Shown: positions 19,328-29,030, numbered from the stretch's first letter. The stretch is DNA of 64,000 bases from Sulfurovum sp. (GCA_030949725.1 JAUZSE010000011.1:62001-126000), one strand, 5' to 3'. Translations and numbers: made by a program. Notes: generated by a model not told the origin, from the sequence alone.

Positions 19328-19468
19328 TACGCCAATGGTGCCATATTTGATGGTTCTAAAGGTTATACATCATTGGATAAAGAGAAAAGGGCTACAAATG
19401 GTCAAAGAATGACGATAAATAGCAAAGGTGAGCTAATAGAATATGGACTTCAAGCCAACAGTCGATAG
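19328..19468 (+). pseudogene. Short coding remnant without a start
   Basis: A 46-residue open stretch (YANGAIFDGSKG..., ending GELIEYGLQANSR) lies in a gene-free region directly after an in-frame TAG and has no start codon at its head. Its amino-acid composition looks protein-like rather than random. It is probably the tail of a lost gene; I cannot name the family. Confidence 0.3.
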
Positions 19469-19530
19469 ATACATCTGAGATTTAGGCTTTGGTTGAGAAT
19501 ATTCGTGTGCCTTCATATACAGGTACACGG

Positions 19531-19741
19531 ATAGATAATTAAAAATATATAATTATCTATAACAAAACTACATAGCTTGAAGCTTAATAAAGCTAAAATT
19601 AGAATGTAGTTATCTTCTCATACTGTCCAGTTGTTTTATGGTATACAGTAGTCCCTTTAAGGGATCAGGGTCTACTGTTGTTTAACAGTGCATGGGGTCT
19701 ATGGGAAGCTAGCTTACGATCTTCCTATTCTTGCTTCCCAT
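19531..19741 (+). other. Gene-free structured region with several hairpins, possible small RNA
   Basis: Between 19197 and 19871 I see no intact gene. This part holds four inverted repeats in a row: a perfect 10-bp ATAGATAATT pair (19531-19540/19551-19560), an 8-bp AACTACAT pair (19566-19573/19604-19611), an 11-bp ACAGTAGTCCC pair with one mismatch (19645-19655/19668-19678), and a perfect 9-bp ATGGGAAGC pair (19701-19709/19733-19741). It does not match tmRNA, RNase P or SRP RNA signatures that I know. The strand is a guess. Confidence 0.35.
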
Positions 19742-19837
19742 TCTTGATATTTTATCCTTTGGTTAACATAATATAAATTCTATCAAAAAAGTATATAGGG
19801 TAAAAATCGAATTTCTAAATTTTATTTTATGCGATAC

Positions 19838-19847
19838 ATGATAAAAT
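19838..19847 (+). promoter_or_regulatory. Likely -10 promoter element of the cyclotransferase-like gene
   Basis: ATGATAAAAT lies 24 bases before the ATG at 19872 and matches the same GATAAAAT core seen before argG and ychF. No -35 box is clear. Confidence 0.4.
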
Positions 19848-19871
19848 CCTTTTGAAAAATAAAGGTTTATT

Positions 19872-20219
19872 ATGGAAACACTATTTGTTTACGGCACACT
19901 TATGCAAAACTGTCCTAACGGGCATGTATTAGAAAATATTGTGGGCAAGTTCATTCCCGCTACAGTGAGAGGTGAACTTATCGCGGCTGGTTGGTCTGCT
20001 TCTATGGGCTACCCAGGCATCAAACTTGACCCGCAAGGTGATACGATACATGGCTTTCTCTTTTATTCTCACAATTTAGATGATCATTGGGAAAACTTAG
20101 ATGAATTTGAAGGTGAAGAATTTGTGCGTACGGCTGTTTGTGTTGAACGCTACGATGAAATGGATGTTGATACTTATATCTATGCACTTAAAGACAATAA
20201 AGAAGAATTGGAAGAATAA
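19872..20219 (+). CDS. Gamma-glutamylcyclotransferase-fold protein (AIG2/YtfP-like)
   Basis: The 115-residue protein starts METLFVYGTLMQN, where FVYGTL is the substrate-binding loop of the GGCT fold, and has LDEFEGEEFVR, the conserved acidic region expected to hold the catalytic Glu. Members act on gamma-glutamyl amine compounds or have unknown substrates; the true reaction is not known for small bacterial members like this. AAAGG precedes the ATG. The gene after it overlaps its context closely (four bases apart) and is likely co-transcribed. Confidence 0.8.
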   Translation: METLFVYGTLMQNCPNGHVLENIVGKFIPATVRGELIAAGWSASMGYPGIKLDPQGDTIHGFLFYSHNLDDHWENLDEFEGEEFVRTAVCVERYDEMDVDTYIYALKDNKEELEE

Positions 20220-20223
20220 AAAT

Positions 20224-20565
20224 ATGTATCAAAAGAAAAAAGAACGTCTCTATATCTCTGACTTACTCGATAATCCAGCCGTACCCTACCCCTCTTACTA
20301 TGTACTCTCAACCTCTATGCATAAAAATGAGATGCTTCAATCTTCCATCATAGCTTTACATAATTTTGATTTTAGCTATTATGAAACAGCAAAGACCTAT
20401 GATGATATCTTTGCTATGTTACATTCTGGAACTTTTCCTATCTATAAAGAAAAATATATCGTGGGATACTTTGGAAATAAAATGATGTATCTGGAATCTA
20501 ATGGATGGAAGGGAATGCCCTCTACCGAGGACATTTTCAAAATGGAGAACTGGCTTGTATGCTAA
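20224..20565 (+). CDS. Hypothetical 113-residue protein
   Basis: I do not recognise this soluble protein. It is rich in Tyr, Met and Lys and has no signal peptide or metal motif. The frame is open further upstream inside the cyclotransferase-like gene, but ATG 20224 is chosen because it comes four bases after that gene's stop and has GAAGAA-like spacing. The layout suggests a two-gene transcript. Confidence 0.55.
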   Translation: MYQKKKERLYISDLLDNPAVPYPSYYVLSTSMHKNEMLQSSIIALHNFDFSYYETAKTYDDIFAMLHSGTFPIYKEKYIVGYFGNKMMYLESNGWKGMPSTEDIFKMENWLVC

Positions 20566-20747
20566 AATATAGTATAAGTTAAACAAAATATAATTATAAG
20601 TTTAATGTTTAAGAAGATTTTTATCTTATTAGGTTATACTTCACTCATATCTTAGGTGTGGCAGTATTTTTATTCTTCTTCCTTTTAAAAAACATTAATG
20701 ATCTTTTTGTCATGCCTAAGATACTTCAAATTCTTATCAATATTTCA

Positions 20748-21209
20748 TCATCTAGTATATCTATTACCTGTGTTATTTCTATTACTTCTGCTATTTCTAC
20801 TTCTATTACCTCTATTATTACTGTTGCTTCTATGGCTTTTGTCATTGCGATAGTTACGTCTGTTATTGTATTGTTTTTTATTGTTGTAGTGACCATGCTG
20901 ACCAACTTGAGCTTTATACCTACGTCCATTAGAGTATCTATATCCATGGTTATAATAGTGTCCATTTCTATATCTACGACCACGATAATGATAGTATCCA
21001 CCGCTATAATGTCCACCGTATAGGTATCGTCCTGCATTATAATAATAGGGTTGATTATAATAATGTGGATAACTATAGGAAGAAGCAACAATCGCACCTA
21101 CCCCAACTCCTGCAACCAATGCCTGTTCTTGTGGGGTACAAGCATTGAAAAACAATGCTGAAGAGAGAACGGCTATTGAACTTAAACGTTTAAATTTTTT
21201 TCTTATCAT
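20748..21209 (-). CDS. Tyr/Gly/Arg/Asn-rich lipoprotein
   Basis: The N-terminus is a lipoprotein signal with lipobox FFNAC (Cys near residue 24). After a short Ala/Val/Gly segment the rest is low complexity: Tyr/His/Gly-rich in the middle, then an Asn/Arg/Ser-rich repeat-like tail. Such proteins are usually attached to the outer or inner membrane facing the periplasm. No enzyme function is suggested. The opposite-strand open frame here (Ile/Ser/Thr-rich) is a mirror of this low-complexity sequence. Confidence 0.7.
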   Translation of the reverse strand: MIRKKFKRLSSIAVLSSALFFNACTPQEQALVAGVGVGAIVASSYSYPHYYNQPYYYNAGRYLYGGHYSGGYYHYRGRRYRNGHYYNHGYRYSNGRRYKAQVGQHGHYNNKKQYNNRRNYRNDKSHRSNSNNRGNRSRNSRSNRNNTGNRYTR

Positions 21210-21270
21210 AGTGGCTATCCTTTTCGTTGTTATTTGTATACTACATTAAAAATGTGAAGAAATTGTGCAT

Positions 21271-22338
21271 TTAATATTTTCCACCTCTAAGTATATCAAG
21301 TACATTGGTTGCATAACAACCTTTAGGTAAGACAAATGAAAGCTCATAATGGGCTTTTTCTTCTACATAATTTTTGGTAATTTCTGTCACTTGTATCCAC
21401 GCATAACGTCTTGCACCATTTAGATTGATTTCTTCTACATAAGATGCTTCAATGAGTCCTGCTGTACTTTCAGACAGTTTTGTTTTTTTGCCAGGAAGCA
21501 ATCCTGCCGGTGCGATGTCTTTACTTTCAAAACGTTTGGCTTCTTCTTCCAAGTTTTCAACATTAAACAGTCGTCCATAAGGATAATGCATCATCACATC
21601 ACCCTCTACGAGTTTAAAAAATTTGGTTGGGACTTTAGTACCTTTAAGTGAACCCTCGGGTAACTTCATCACCTGCTCTGTTTCTCTTTCTGAAAATTTT
21701 TCGAGTAATAAGTTTAACTCCATACGTTTTGAGAGCCAATTGTTAAAAAGGTAAGATTGGTAAGACCCCATCAAAAATTCTTTGGTTTTACGGTCACGCA
21801 TTTTGAGTGTACCTTCAAGGAGTTTCTTGCCATCTACCCAGTTGTTTCCATCTGTTCCAAAACGTTGATTTCCAAAGTAGTTTGGTATACCATTGTTTTT
21901 TATCCACTTGAGTACTGAGTCCAGTTTGTCTTTTTGCACACCAAGCACTTTTTTAAGGCGAATATTAAAACGGTTACCTTTTAGGTGTCCTACGCGTATC
22001 TTATTGTTATGACGTATGGTCGAAAGTATCTTTATCTTGTCATGTGTGAAGGCTTTGATCTTTTCTTCATGTATCGCCATCACCGAGATGTACTGCAAAG
22101 TCATGGCATGCTTGTCTTTGAGTCCTGCATACCCCATGTCACGACGACGAATACCCACATGGTTAGAAATGGCATCTAACATTTCCCATGTAGTCATATC
22201 TTTTTTACGGACATGTAATACTAGATGTTCACCCTCTCCTGTAAATTCATAGAGAGGTATCTCTTCCACAGTAAAATCTCTAGCAGAGGAATTAAAATGA
22301 AAATCATTTTTGACGTTTAAAGGGTAAATTGGGTTCAT
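21271..22338 (-). CDS. truD: tRNA pseudouridine(13) synthase TruD
   Basis: TruD makes pseudouridine at position 13 of tRNA(Glu). The 355-residue protein has the family motif GYAGLKDKHAMT near residue 75, which contains the catalytic Asp, and the NYFGNQRFG block near residue 155. The insertion domain typical for TruD is present, and the length is normal. It lies between a lipoprotein gene and thiL, all on the minus strand, with gaps of about 60-80 bases. Confidence 0.94.
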   Translation of the reverse strand: MNPIYPLNVKNDFHFNSSARDFTVEEIPLYEFTGEGEHLVLHVRKKDMTTWEMLDAISNHVGIRRRDMGYAGLKDKHAMTLQYISVMAIHEEKIKAFTHDKIKILSTIRHNNKIRVGHLKGNRFNIRLKKVLGVQKDKLDSVLKWIKNNGIPNYFGNQRFGTDGNNWVDGKKLLEGTLKMRDRKTKEFLMGSYQSYLFNNWLSKRMELNLLLEKFSERETEQVMKLPEGSLKGTKVPTKFFKLVEGDVMMHYPYGRLFNVENLEEEAKRFESKDIAPAGLLPGKKTKLSESTAGLIEASYVEEINLNGARRYAWIQVTEITKNYVEEKAHYELSFVLPKGCYATNVLDILRGGKY

Positions 22339-22419
22339 AGGTATCTTTCTGTGTTTTATTACTTGTATTTTATCTGTTAAAACTGAAAGCGTATCATTTT
22401 AAGATTTTTTAAAAGGTTA

Positions 22420-23253
22420 TCAATTAGAAAAATGATGACTATCACATCTGAATCTCTCATCATTTTTAGCCACTTTTGCAAATACAGTCAACGGTGTATT
22501 TGTCGCTTCTGCAACTTCCATTACCTCGCTGTAATTTTCAGGGGCAAAAGAAACAAGCATTTCATACTCTTCACCGCTAAGCCCTACGCCATCAGTTATA
22601 ATTTCAAGAATATCAAATCCATATTTATTAATATCTAACATTTTGTTTGTATCACAGTAGAGTCCGTCAGAGATGTCCATGCCTGTACGTAAATAACTTC
22701 TTGCTTTGGCTATGAACTCTACGCGTAAAGTGGGATTGTAAAAGCGTGAATTATCGGCTATTTTCTCACCTCTAAACAGTGCATCTAGGTCTTGTTTGCT
22801 CTCACCTAATTTTCCAGTGTATGCCAAGAAATCACCCTCTTTTAGACCAGTGCGTAAAAGTGGATTTTTACTTTTAGAAATGATGGTAATACTAAGATGT
22901 AATTTATCGCCACCTATGGTATCGCCACCTATGATCTCACAACCGTACTCATTGGCAGTTGCTTCAAGACTGAGTGTCAGTTCGTCTATGTCTGCTTCTG
23001 TAAGATCTTTGGGTAAAGAGACCGTAACGAGTGCATATTTAGGTTGGGCATTCATCGCTATAGCATCTGAAAGGTTTATAAGCATAGCTTTTCGCCCTAT
23101 TTGGGCTATGCTCATCCAATCACGTTTAAAATGCACATCTTCAAAGAATGCATCCATACTGTAAAGTGTATCTCCGATGACAGCTGCATCATCACCTATG
23201 TGTTTTGAGGTTAGTTTGTTGATCAAGTAGTGTTCTTTATCTTGAATGGGCAT
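22420..23253 (-). CDS. thiL: Thiamine-monophosphate kinase ThiL
   Basis: ThiL phosphorylates thiamine monophosphate to thiamine diphosphate. Visible features are HIGDDAAVIG near residue 20 (Mg/ATP-binding), the Asp-rich SMDAFFEDVHF, NLSDAIAMNAQPKYALVTVS, GGDTIGGD, and MDISDGLYCD near residue 195. The length of 277 is at the short end of the family but is usual for Campylobacterota. The ATG follows AGGAG by a good spacing. Confidence 0.93.
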   Translation of the reverse strand: MPIQDKEHYLINKLTSKHIGDDAAVIGDTLYSMDAFFEDVHFKRDWMSIAQIGRKAMLINLSDAIAMNAQPKYALVTVSLPKDLTEADIDELTLSLEATANEYGCEIIGGDTIGGDKLHLSITIISKSKNPLLRTGLKEGDFLAYTGKLGESKQDLDALFRGEKIADNSRFYNPTLRVEFIAKARSYLRTGMDISDGLYCDTNKMLDINKYGFDILEIITDGVGLSGEEYEMLVSFAPENYSEVMEVAEATNTPLTVFAKVAKNDERFRCDSHHFSN

Positions 23254-23389
23254 CGTTATTCTCCTGGCATTTCTATATTTGGCAAAATTGTAACATAGTT
23301 AAAGTGTTTTTGCTTTAGTAAGAGTTAGATAGTTTCATTTATAGCTCCATAAGCTATACTAAGAAGAATATTTATACGAGGAAATACCT

Positions 23390-24460
23390 ATGCCAAACAA
23401 ACTTGAGATAAAAGCATTCTTTTTTAATGCAAAAACAGATTACCTACCTTATTATAAAAACTTCAATATCACGATGGAAGATAAAGCCACAGTTAAAGAT
23501 TTGCTTATGGAAATACAAGCGGCAAATGAAAATTTCTCTTTCCCTAGGCAAAAGCTTATTATGAAGATTAATGGACTGGTTGTAGAAGCCAAACAATCCA
23601 TAGCTTCACTTGTCAAAAAATTTGGGACAACCCTACAGATAGACCCCGTAAAGGCTTACCGTTCAAATGATGGGCTAAGAATGAACGATAAAGACTTTAT
23701 GGTATCGTATGCTCTTTTAGCACCGTATGCAAGTGATGCTGATTTAAAATACTATAAAACACTTTATGCTTTACATTATGCATCTGAAACAGAAAACTTT
23801 GACCATGCCTACATTGGTGATGCCATACTGATTCTTGCACATAAGATGATAGAAGAAGGTTCGGAGCATACAGAAGAAATCTTGGAAGCAATCACTTCTA
23901 CACACTCAAGTTTGATGGATTGTGAATATGAAAACAATCTTTTTAATGCCCAAGACCATACAGAGACGATCAATGCACTCAAAGCCATGGCAAATCCAGA
24001 GCCTGAACCATCGCTCTGTTCTCAGCTTATAGCTAAATTTTTCAAAAAAGAGCAAGAAGAAACAGAAGCCCCTACTCCTATAGTAAGAAAGCGTATTATT
24101 ATAGAAAACCTTAGAGAGAAACAAGTGGCACACTATGCAGGTTTGGCTTCACATGATGAAATGCATGCATTAATCGCTAAAATGGGCATGAAAGAAATTC
24201 ATTTCTCAAGAGCACATAAACTTTCAGGTCTTGCAATACTTGATGATAACAAAGATCTTGCACTTAAAAAAGCAGGTGCAACGCTTTTAGATGCTTATGA
24301 TTCAGGTGCAGAAGTACTTGTGGTTGAAGATGTGGATGTCCTTGATATGTTTATAGAAAACTTTTCTTCTATAGAAAAAATTATAGGTAGAAAGATAATA
24401 GGCTTAGAGCTTATGCCAACTGAAGATTTTATGGCTCAGGTTTCTACTGTAGCAGGCTAG
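23390..24460 (+). CDS. Cysteine-less SdhB/SdhE mimic upstream of sdhABE
   Basis: Residues 1-170 align along their length with the SdhB encoded 2 kb downstream: IKAFFFNAKTDYLPYYK against IKAWRFNAETDYLPYTK, then KINGLVVEAKQ against KVNGKAVLACK, and a later AYIGDAILILAH against AFLGPAALNAAY. All cysteines that bind the 2Fe-2S and 4Fe-4S clusters are gone. Residues about 245-356 resemble the second half of SdhE (LLDAYDSGAEVLVVED against LLDAIDNNADLMVTPC), again without the CCG cysteines. The whole protein has just two Cys. It may correspond to what databases call a DUF5644 protein, which I cannot check. A role in assembling or regulating the SdhABE complex is inferred. AGGAAA precedes the ATG. 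Confidence 0.75.
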   Translation: MPNKLEIKAFFFNAKTDYLPYYKNFNITMEDKATVKDLLMEIQAANENFSFPRQKLIMKINGLVVEAKQSIASLVKKFGTTLQIDPVKAYRSNDGLRMNDKDFMVSYALLAPYASDADLKYYKTLYALHYASETENFDHAYIGDAILILAHKMIEEGSEHTEEILEAITSTHSSLMDCEYENNLFNAQDHTETINALKAMANPEPEPSLCSQLIAKFFKKEQEETEAPTPIVRKRIIIENLREKQVAHYAGLASHDEMHALIAKMGMKEIHFSRAHKLSGLAILDDNKDLALKKAGATLLDAYDSGAEVLVVEDVDVLDMFIENFSSIEKIIGRKIIGLELMPTEDFMAQVSTVAG

Positions 24461-24627
24461 TTTCAAATTTTTCGAGTAAATACACTGTCTCTTCTTTAAG
24501 GGGGGACTCTGCGTAACACTTCACACCTCTTACATAAAAACCTTATATAATTTTTCGTGATATTAAACTACAATACGCTAATATAAAAACATTATGCAAA
24601 AGTAATTTTAAAAAAGGATAAACTTCT

Positions 24628-26358
24628 ATGAGCAAAAACTCAGATATTAAAATCTACGAATACGATGCTGTTATCGTTGGTTCTGGACTAGCAGGTTTGG
24701 CAGCTGCCAAAGAACTAACTGAAGCTGGTAAACGAACAGCCGTTATAACCAAACTACACCCACTCCGTTCACATTCAGGTGCCGCACAAGGGGGGATTAA
24801 TGCTGCTCTTGGCAAAGAAGACTCTACGGAACTTCACGAGTTTGACACAGTCAAAGGTTCAGACTACCTTGCAGATCAAGACTGTGTAGAGCTTATGTGT
24901 ACCAAAGCACCTGAGACTATCAGATGGGCTGAACGTATGGGTGCTGTATTTTCACGTGATGATAAAGGTGATATTGCTATACGTCCTTTTGGTGGACAGT
25001 CACAACCTCGTGCCTGTTATGCAAAAGACAGAACAGGCTTAACATTACTTCAAACTATCTATGAACAAGCAGACCGTGCAGGTATAGAAGTGTATGATGA
25101 ATGGTATGCGAGTGATATCATCTATGACGATGGAAAAGTATCTGGTGTGGTTGCTTATAACATTAGAGATTCTGAAGTGGCTATCTTTAATGCAAAAGCA
25201 ACGATGTTTGCAACAGGTGGAAACGGTAGACTCTTTAGATTTAACTCAAATGCCCATGCAAATACAGGCGATGCTCTTTCTATCGTCGCACGTAAAGGTC
25301 TTCCTCTTGAAGATATGGAGTTTGTACAATTTCATCCATCTGGTTTGGGTGGTTCTGGTGTACTTATCTCTGAAGCTGCACGTGGTGAGGGAGGTAGACT
25401 CTTTAACTCTATCGGTGAAAGATTTATGACTAAGTATGCACCCAATGCCATGGAGCTTGCATCACGTGATGTTGTGAGCCGTGCCATTATGGAAGAAGTA
25501 CGTCAAGGACGTGGTGTGGGTAAAGATGGTCAGTCAGTACTGCTTGACCTCACACACCTAGACCCTCAAATCATCCTTACTCGGCTTCCTGAACTTCGCG
25601 AACTAGCCATTGCTTTCCAAGGGCAAGATATGCTGAAAGTTGCCATACACATATCTGCTACAGCACACTACTCTATGGGTGGTATACCTACCAACATTAA
25701 CTGTCAAGTACAAAAAAATGCTGAGGGTGATACCGTAGAAGGTTTTTATGCTGCGGGTGAATGTGCCTGTGTTTCTGTGCATGGTGCCAACCGTCTAGGA
25801 GCAAACTCAGTACTTGAAGCGATGTTATTTGGTAGACATGCAGGTGAAAATATGATAAAAGCACTTGACGATGGTCTTAGCTTACGTAAAGCAACACTCG
25901 CGGATGCAGACCAATGTATAGATGAAATGACTAGCATTAAAACATCTAATGGGAATGAAACCGTTCCTAAACTTAGAGATGAACTACAGATTGGTATGAC
26001 TGCCAATGCTGGTGTCTTTAGAACCAAAGAATCTTTAGACATACAGTTAGCACTTGTTGATGATGTATTGGCACGATTTAAACATATCCGTATCGATGAC
26101 AAATCCAAAACATTTAATACAGACTTACAAGAAGCCATAGAACTTGGGCATATGATAGAATCCGCCAAAGTTGTGGTTGTGGGTGCACTTACACGTGAAG
26201 AAAGCCGAGGTGGTCATTTCCGTGAAGATTTCCCGACTAGAGATGATGAAAAGTTTATGAAGCATACTTATGCAACGATGGATAAAGACTACAATGTAGA
26301 TATATCGTGGGGTAAAGTAACACCTGGTAAATTTGAGCCGATGGAAAGAAAATATTAA
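24628..26358 (+). CDS. sdhA: Succinate dehydrogenase/fumarate reductase flavoprotein subunit
   Basis: The subunit interconverts succinate and fumarate on a covalent FAD. The Rossmann motif [16 protein letters not shown] is at residues 15-30, [14 protein letters not shown] holds the His that binds FAD, and [17 protein letters not shown] and [10 protein letters not shown] form the dicarboxylate site. At 576 residues the length is normal. There is no twin-arginine signal, so this complex should face the cytoplasm, unlike the exported methylmenaquinol:fumarate reductase of some relatives. AAGGAT lies before the ATG. It leads the sdhA-sdhB-sdhE operon. Confidence 0.94.
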   Translation: MSKNSDIKIYEYDAVIVGSGLAGLAAAKELTEAGKRTAVITKLHPLRSHSGAAQGGINAALGKEDSTELHEFDTVKGSDYLADQDCVELMCTKAPETIRWAERMGAVFSRDDKGDIAIRPFGGQSQPRACYAKDRTGLTLLQTIYEQADRAGIEVYDEWYASDIIYDDGKVSGVVAYNIRDSEVAIFNAKATMFATGGNGRLFRFNSNAHANTGDALSIVARKGLPLEDMEFVQFHPSGLGGSGVLISEAARGEGGRLFNSIGERFMTKYAPNAMELASRDVVSRAIMEEVRQGRGVGKDGQSVLLDLTHLDPQIILTRLPELRELAIAFQGQDMLKVAIHISATAHYSMGGIPTNINCQVQKNAEGDTVEGFYAAGECACVSVHGANRLGANSVLEAMLFGRHAGENMIKALDDGLSLRKATLADADQCIDEMTSIKTSNGNETVPKLRDELQIGMTANAGVFRTKESLDIQLALVDDVLARFKHIRIDDKSKTFNTDLQEAIELGHMIESAKVVVVGALTREESRGGHFREDFPTRDDEKFMKHTYATMDKDYNVDISWGKVTPGKFEPMERKY

Positions 26359-26378
26359 AAAGTATTTAGGAGGACAAT

Positions 26379-27407
26379 ATGAGTGAAGTAGAAACCGTAG
26401 AACAGAGTACAACACAAGAAAGTCGTACTAGAACAGTCACCATAAAAGCATGGAGATTTAACGCAGAGACAGACTACCTCCCTTACACCAAAGGGTATAC
26501 GATGGAAGTAAGTAAAGATGAGCTAATCCTTGATCTTATGAACCGTATCAAATGGGAACATGATGGAAGTTTTTCTTATAGACGTTCATGTAGACATGGT
26601 ATCTGTGGTGCCTGTGCCATTAAGGTAAATGGAAAAGCTGTATTAGCCTGTAAACAAAACGCTATTGAATTACTAGATATGTTTGACAATGACATTACTT
26701 TAGAGCCAAGTAGCAAAAAACGTGCGGTTAAAGATATGATCATTGATAAGTCAGACTTTTGGGAAAAACATGCAGCAGTCAAGCCTTATGTCGTTACTGA
26801 CGTAGAAGCACGTCCAGAGCATGAGAGTAAACAAAGCATAGCAGAGTTTAACAACTTCCTAGACTCTGACCTTTGTATACAGTGTGGTGCTTGTCACTAC
26901 TCCTGTCCTGCACTTGAAGTCAACGATGCATTTCTTGGACCAGCAGCACTCAATGCTGCTTATAGATTTACCGTAGACACTAGAGATGAAGTTGGAGATG
27001 AAAGACTTGAAATCACAGCCAAAATGGGCTCGGGTGTTTGGGACTGTGTAAAATGTTTTGAATGTGCTGAAGCATGTCCAAAAGAGATAGACCCTATCGG
27101 AAAAATTGGTAAACTTCATAACCTACAATTTGTTCGTGGCATAGCAGAAAGTAATGTAGCCACACGTCACGCAGAAGGTTTTTTACGTGGTATGAAGAAA
27201 ACAGGCTACTTAGATGAAGCCGATATCGTAACATACTCTGAAGGATATTTAGGCGTATACAAACACTTAGGCACAGCACTAAAAATGATGAAGACTGGTA
27301 AAATTCACTGGCATTCAGGTATTCCATTTATAGACTCTATCCCTAAGATAAAAAATCTTGATGAAGTGCAAAAACTCATCGAAATTTCACAAACAAATAA
27401 ACTGTAA
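26379..27407 (+). CDS. sdhB: Succinate dehydrogenase/fumarate reductase iron-sulfur subunit
   Basis: The 342-residue subunit passes electrons between SdhA and the membrane-side subunit. The 2Fe-2S motif is RRSCRHGICGACAIKVNGKA plus a later Cys; two further groups are CIQCGACHYSCP and CVKCFECAEACP. The third group has the C-x2-C-x2-C-x3-C spacing of a 4Fe-4S cluster, as in SdhABE-type enzymes, not the usual 3Fe-4S spacing. AGGAGG precedes the ATG, and sdhE begins ten bases after the stop. Confidence 0.94.
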   Translation: MSEVETVEQSTTQESRTRTVTIKAWRFNAETDYLPYTKGYTMEVSKDELILDLMNRIKWEHDGSFSYRRSCRHGICGACAIKVNGKAVLACKQNAIELLDMFDNDITLEPSSKKRAVKDMIIDKSDFWEKHAAVKPYVVTDVEARPEHESKQSIAEFNNFLDSDLCIQCGACHYSCPALEVNDAFLGPAALNAAYRFTVDTRDEVGDERLEITAKMGSGVWDCVKCFECAEACPKEIDPIGKIGKLHNLQFVRGIAESNVATRHAEGFLRGMKKTGYLDEADIVTYSEGYLGVYKHLGTALKMMKTGKIHWHSGIPFIDSIPKIKNLDEVQKLIEISQTNKL

Positions 27408-27417
27408 GGAGAAAAAG

Positions 27418-28308
27418 ATGAGCGAACAACTACATTATGCATTATTTACAGGGTGTACTGCAAAGCAGTCTACACCTGAACTTTTATCATCTACACTTGC
27501 AGTAGCTGATAAATTAGGTATCAAAATCACTATACTTGAAGAGGCTTCATGTTGTGGAGCATCTCACTTACAAGATTTTGATGAATTTCTAGCACACGTA
27601 CTCAACGCACGCAATATCTGTTATGCAGAAAAGTTAGGACTTACGATGATTACCATCTGTAATACCTGTCAACTCAACTCTGCTATGACAAAACATGCCC
27701 TAGACAAAGACCCAGAACTTAAAGCTAGAGTCAATGAAAAGTTAAAAGAAGTTGGACTTGAGTACAAAGGTACTTCTGAGATAAAACATTTCCTTTATAC
27801 ACTTATAGATGAATATGGGCTAGAAAATGTGAAAGAAAAAGTAACAGTACCTCTTTCTCACCTAAACATAGCACCATTTTATGGATGTCACAACATCAGA
27901 CCTTCTGAGTTACATCAAGATGCCAATGGACGTGAAAATTCATACAATCCAAACTCACTAGACCGTCTTATAACGGCACTTGAAGGTAATCCAGTAGACT
28001 ATGAGAGTAAAAACAAATGTTGTGGTTTTCACGTGGAACTACAAGCAAACCATACTTCTGAAGTACTTTCAGGAAATGCCCTGCTTGACGCTATAGACAA
28101 CAACGCAGACCTTATGGTCACACCATGCCCACTTTGTCACCTCAAAATGGACACGTATCAAGATAGCATCGGTAAAGTCATGGGACGTGATGTAGAACTA
28201 CCTGTTTTACACATGCCACAAATGGTTGCACTTGCATTAGGATGTACAGAAAAAGAGATAGGACTGAACTTCCACGTTCAAAAAGCCAAACATCTTTATA
28301 CTGCATAA
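27418..28308 (+). CDS. sdhE: SdhE-type CCG-domain subunit of succinate/fumarate oxidoreductase
   Basis: This subunit replaces the classical membrane anchors SdhC/D in non-classical (type E) complexes. It has two CCG domains of the HdrB type: SCCGASH near residue 46 with CNTCQLN near 81, and GCHNIRP...KCCGFHVEL with PCPLCHLKMD near residue 240. In known members these bind an unusual iron-sulfur cluster and contact quinone. ATG 27418 is chosen because AAGGAG lies just before it; the frame is open further upstream inside sdhB. Confidence 0.92.
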   Translation: MSEQLHYALFTGCTAKQSTPELLSSTLAVADKLGIKITILEEASCCGASHLQDFDEFLAHVLNARNICYAEKLGLTMITICNTCQLNSAMTKHALDKDPELKARVNEKLKEVGLEYKGTSEIKHFLYTLIDEYGLENVKEKVTVPLSHLNIAPFYGCHNIRPSELHQDANGRENSYNPNSLDRLITALEGNPVDYESKNKCCGFHVELQANHTSEVLSGNALLDAIDNNADLMVTPCPLCHLKMDTYQDSIGKVMGRDVELPVLHMPQMVALALGCTEKEIGLNFHVQKAKHLYTA

Positions 28309-28345
28309 TTTTTACTAGTTAATACTAAATTTAAAGGACAACGTT

Positions 28346-29030
28346 ATGAAAAAAATAATCTTTCTCATTGTAGCATCGCTAATGATAAGTTCAAATGCTT
28401 TTGCCCAAGAGACACCTACACCTTTTCAAGCTGTTCATCCAGATAAAGCAATCATCCTTCAAGAAGGTGAAGCTAAAATGTTTTGTCCAAAATGCACAAA
28501 AGAACTTGCCATGTCATATAAAACAAACCATGCTTCCAATTTAAATGGAAAGGTTAAGCAATATTGTTCTATCCATTGTTTAGCTAAAACTATGGTAGAT
28601 GGCAAAAAAGTTACAGGAATTAAAGTTGTAGATAATATAAATTTAAAATTCATAAGTGTCATCAACTCATGGTATGTGATGGGGAGTGATAAAGCAGCTA
28701 CTAAAGGGTGCCATTAGTAAATATGCATTTGGTCATAAAAATGCCGCTGAAAAATTCGCAAAAGAATTTGGTGGAAAAGTGATGACCTATTATGCTGTGA
28801 TGGATGTAGTCAAAAAATCTTTGGCTAAAGAAACAGAAATGATACATAAGAAACAGGCAATGATGGCTCAAAAAGGTGAAATGATGTATATAAACATGTG
28901 TACCCCGTTTGATGATACATTCAGTAGTATTGCTGAAGCTAAAACATATTTGCTAACGCAAAAACCTTGTGGTGCACTCAAAGGCAAACAACTTCAAGCC
29001 ATTGGTATTTACTTAAACTTACGTAAGTAA
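28346..29030 (+). pseudogene. NosL-like periplasmic protein, single-base frameshift
   Basis: A signal peptide (MKKIIFLIVASLMISSNAFA) is followed by FCPKCTKELAMSYKTNH with a CxxC metal-binding pair, then CSIHCLAK, and a domain with KYAFGHKNAAEKFAKEFGGKVM that matches NosL-like copper-binding proteins. The frame breaks at about 28709; removing one T (GGG-T-GCC) joins KAATKG to AISKYAFGH and gives 227 residues. NosL delivers copper to nitrous oxide reductase, but no nos genes are in the window. Its function here, perhaps another copper protein, is unclear. It follows sdhE by 37 bases. Confidence 0.72.

Noticed and set aside
19531-19741. tmRNA, RNase P or SRP RNA
   Set aside because: None of the hallmark sequences I know for these RNAs are present.
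20658-21023. Plus-strand open frame rich in Ile, Ser and Thr
   Set aside because: It is the antisense of the low-complexity lipoprotein at 20748-21209, which has a good lipobox and start.
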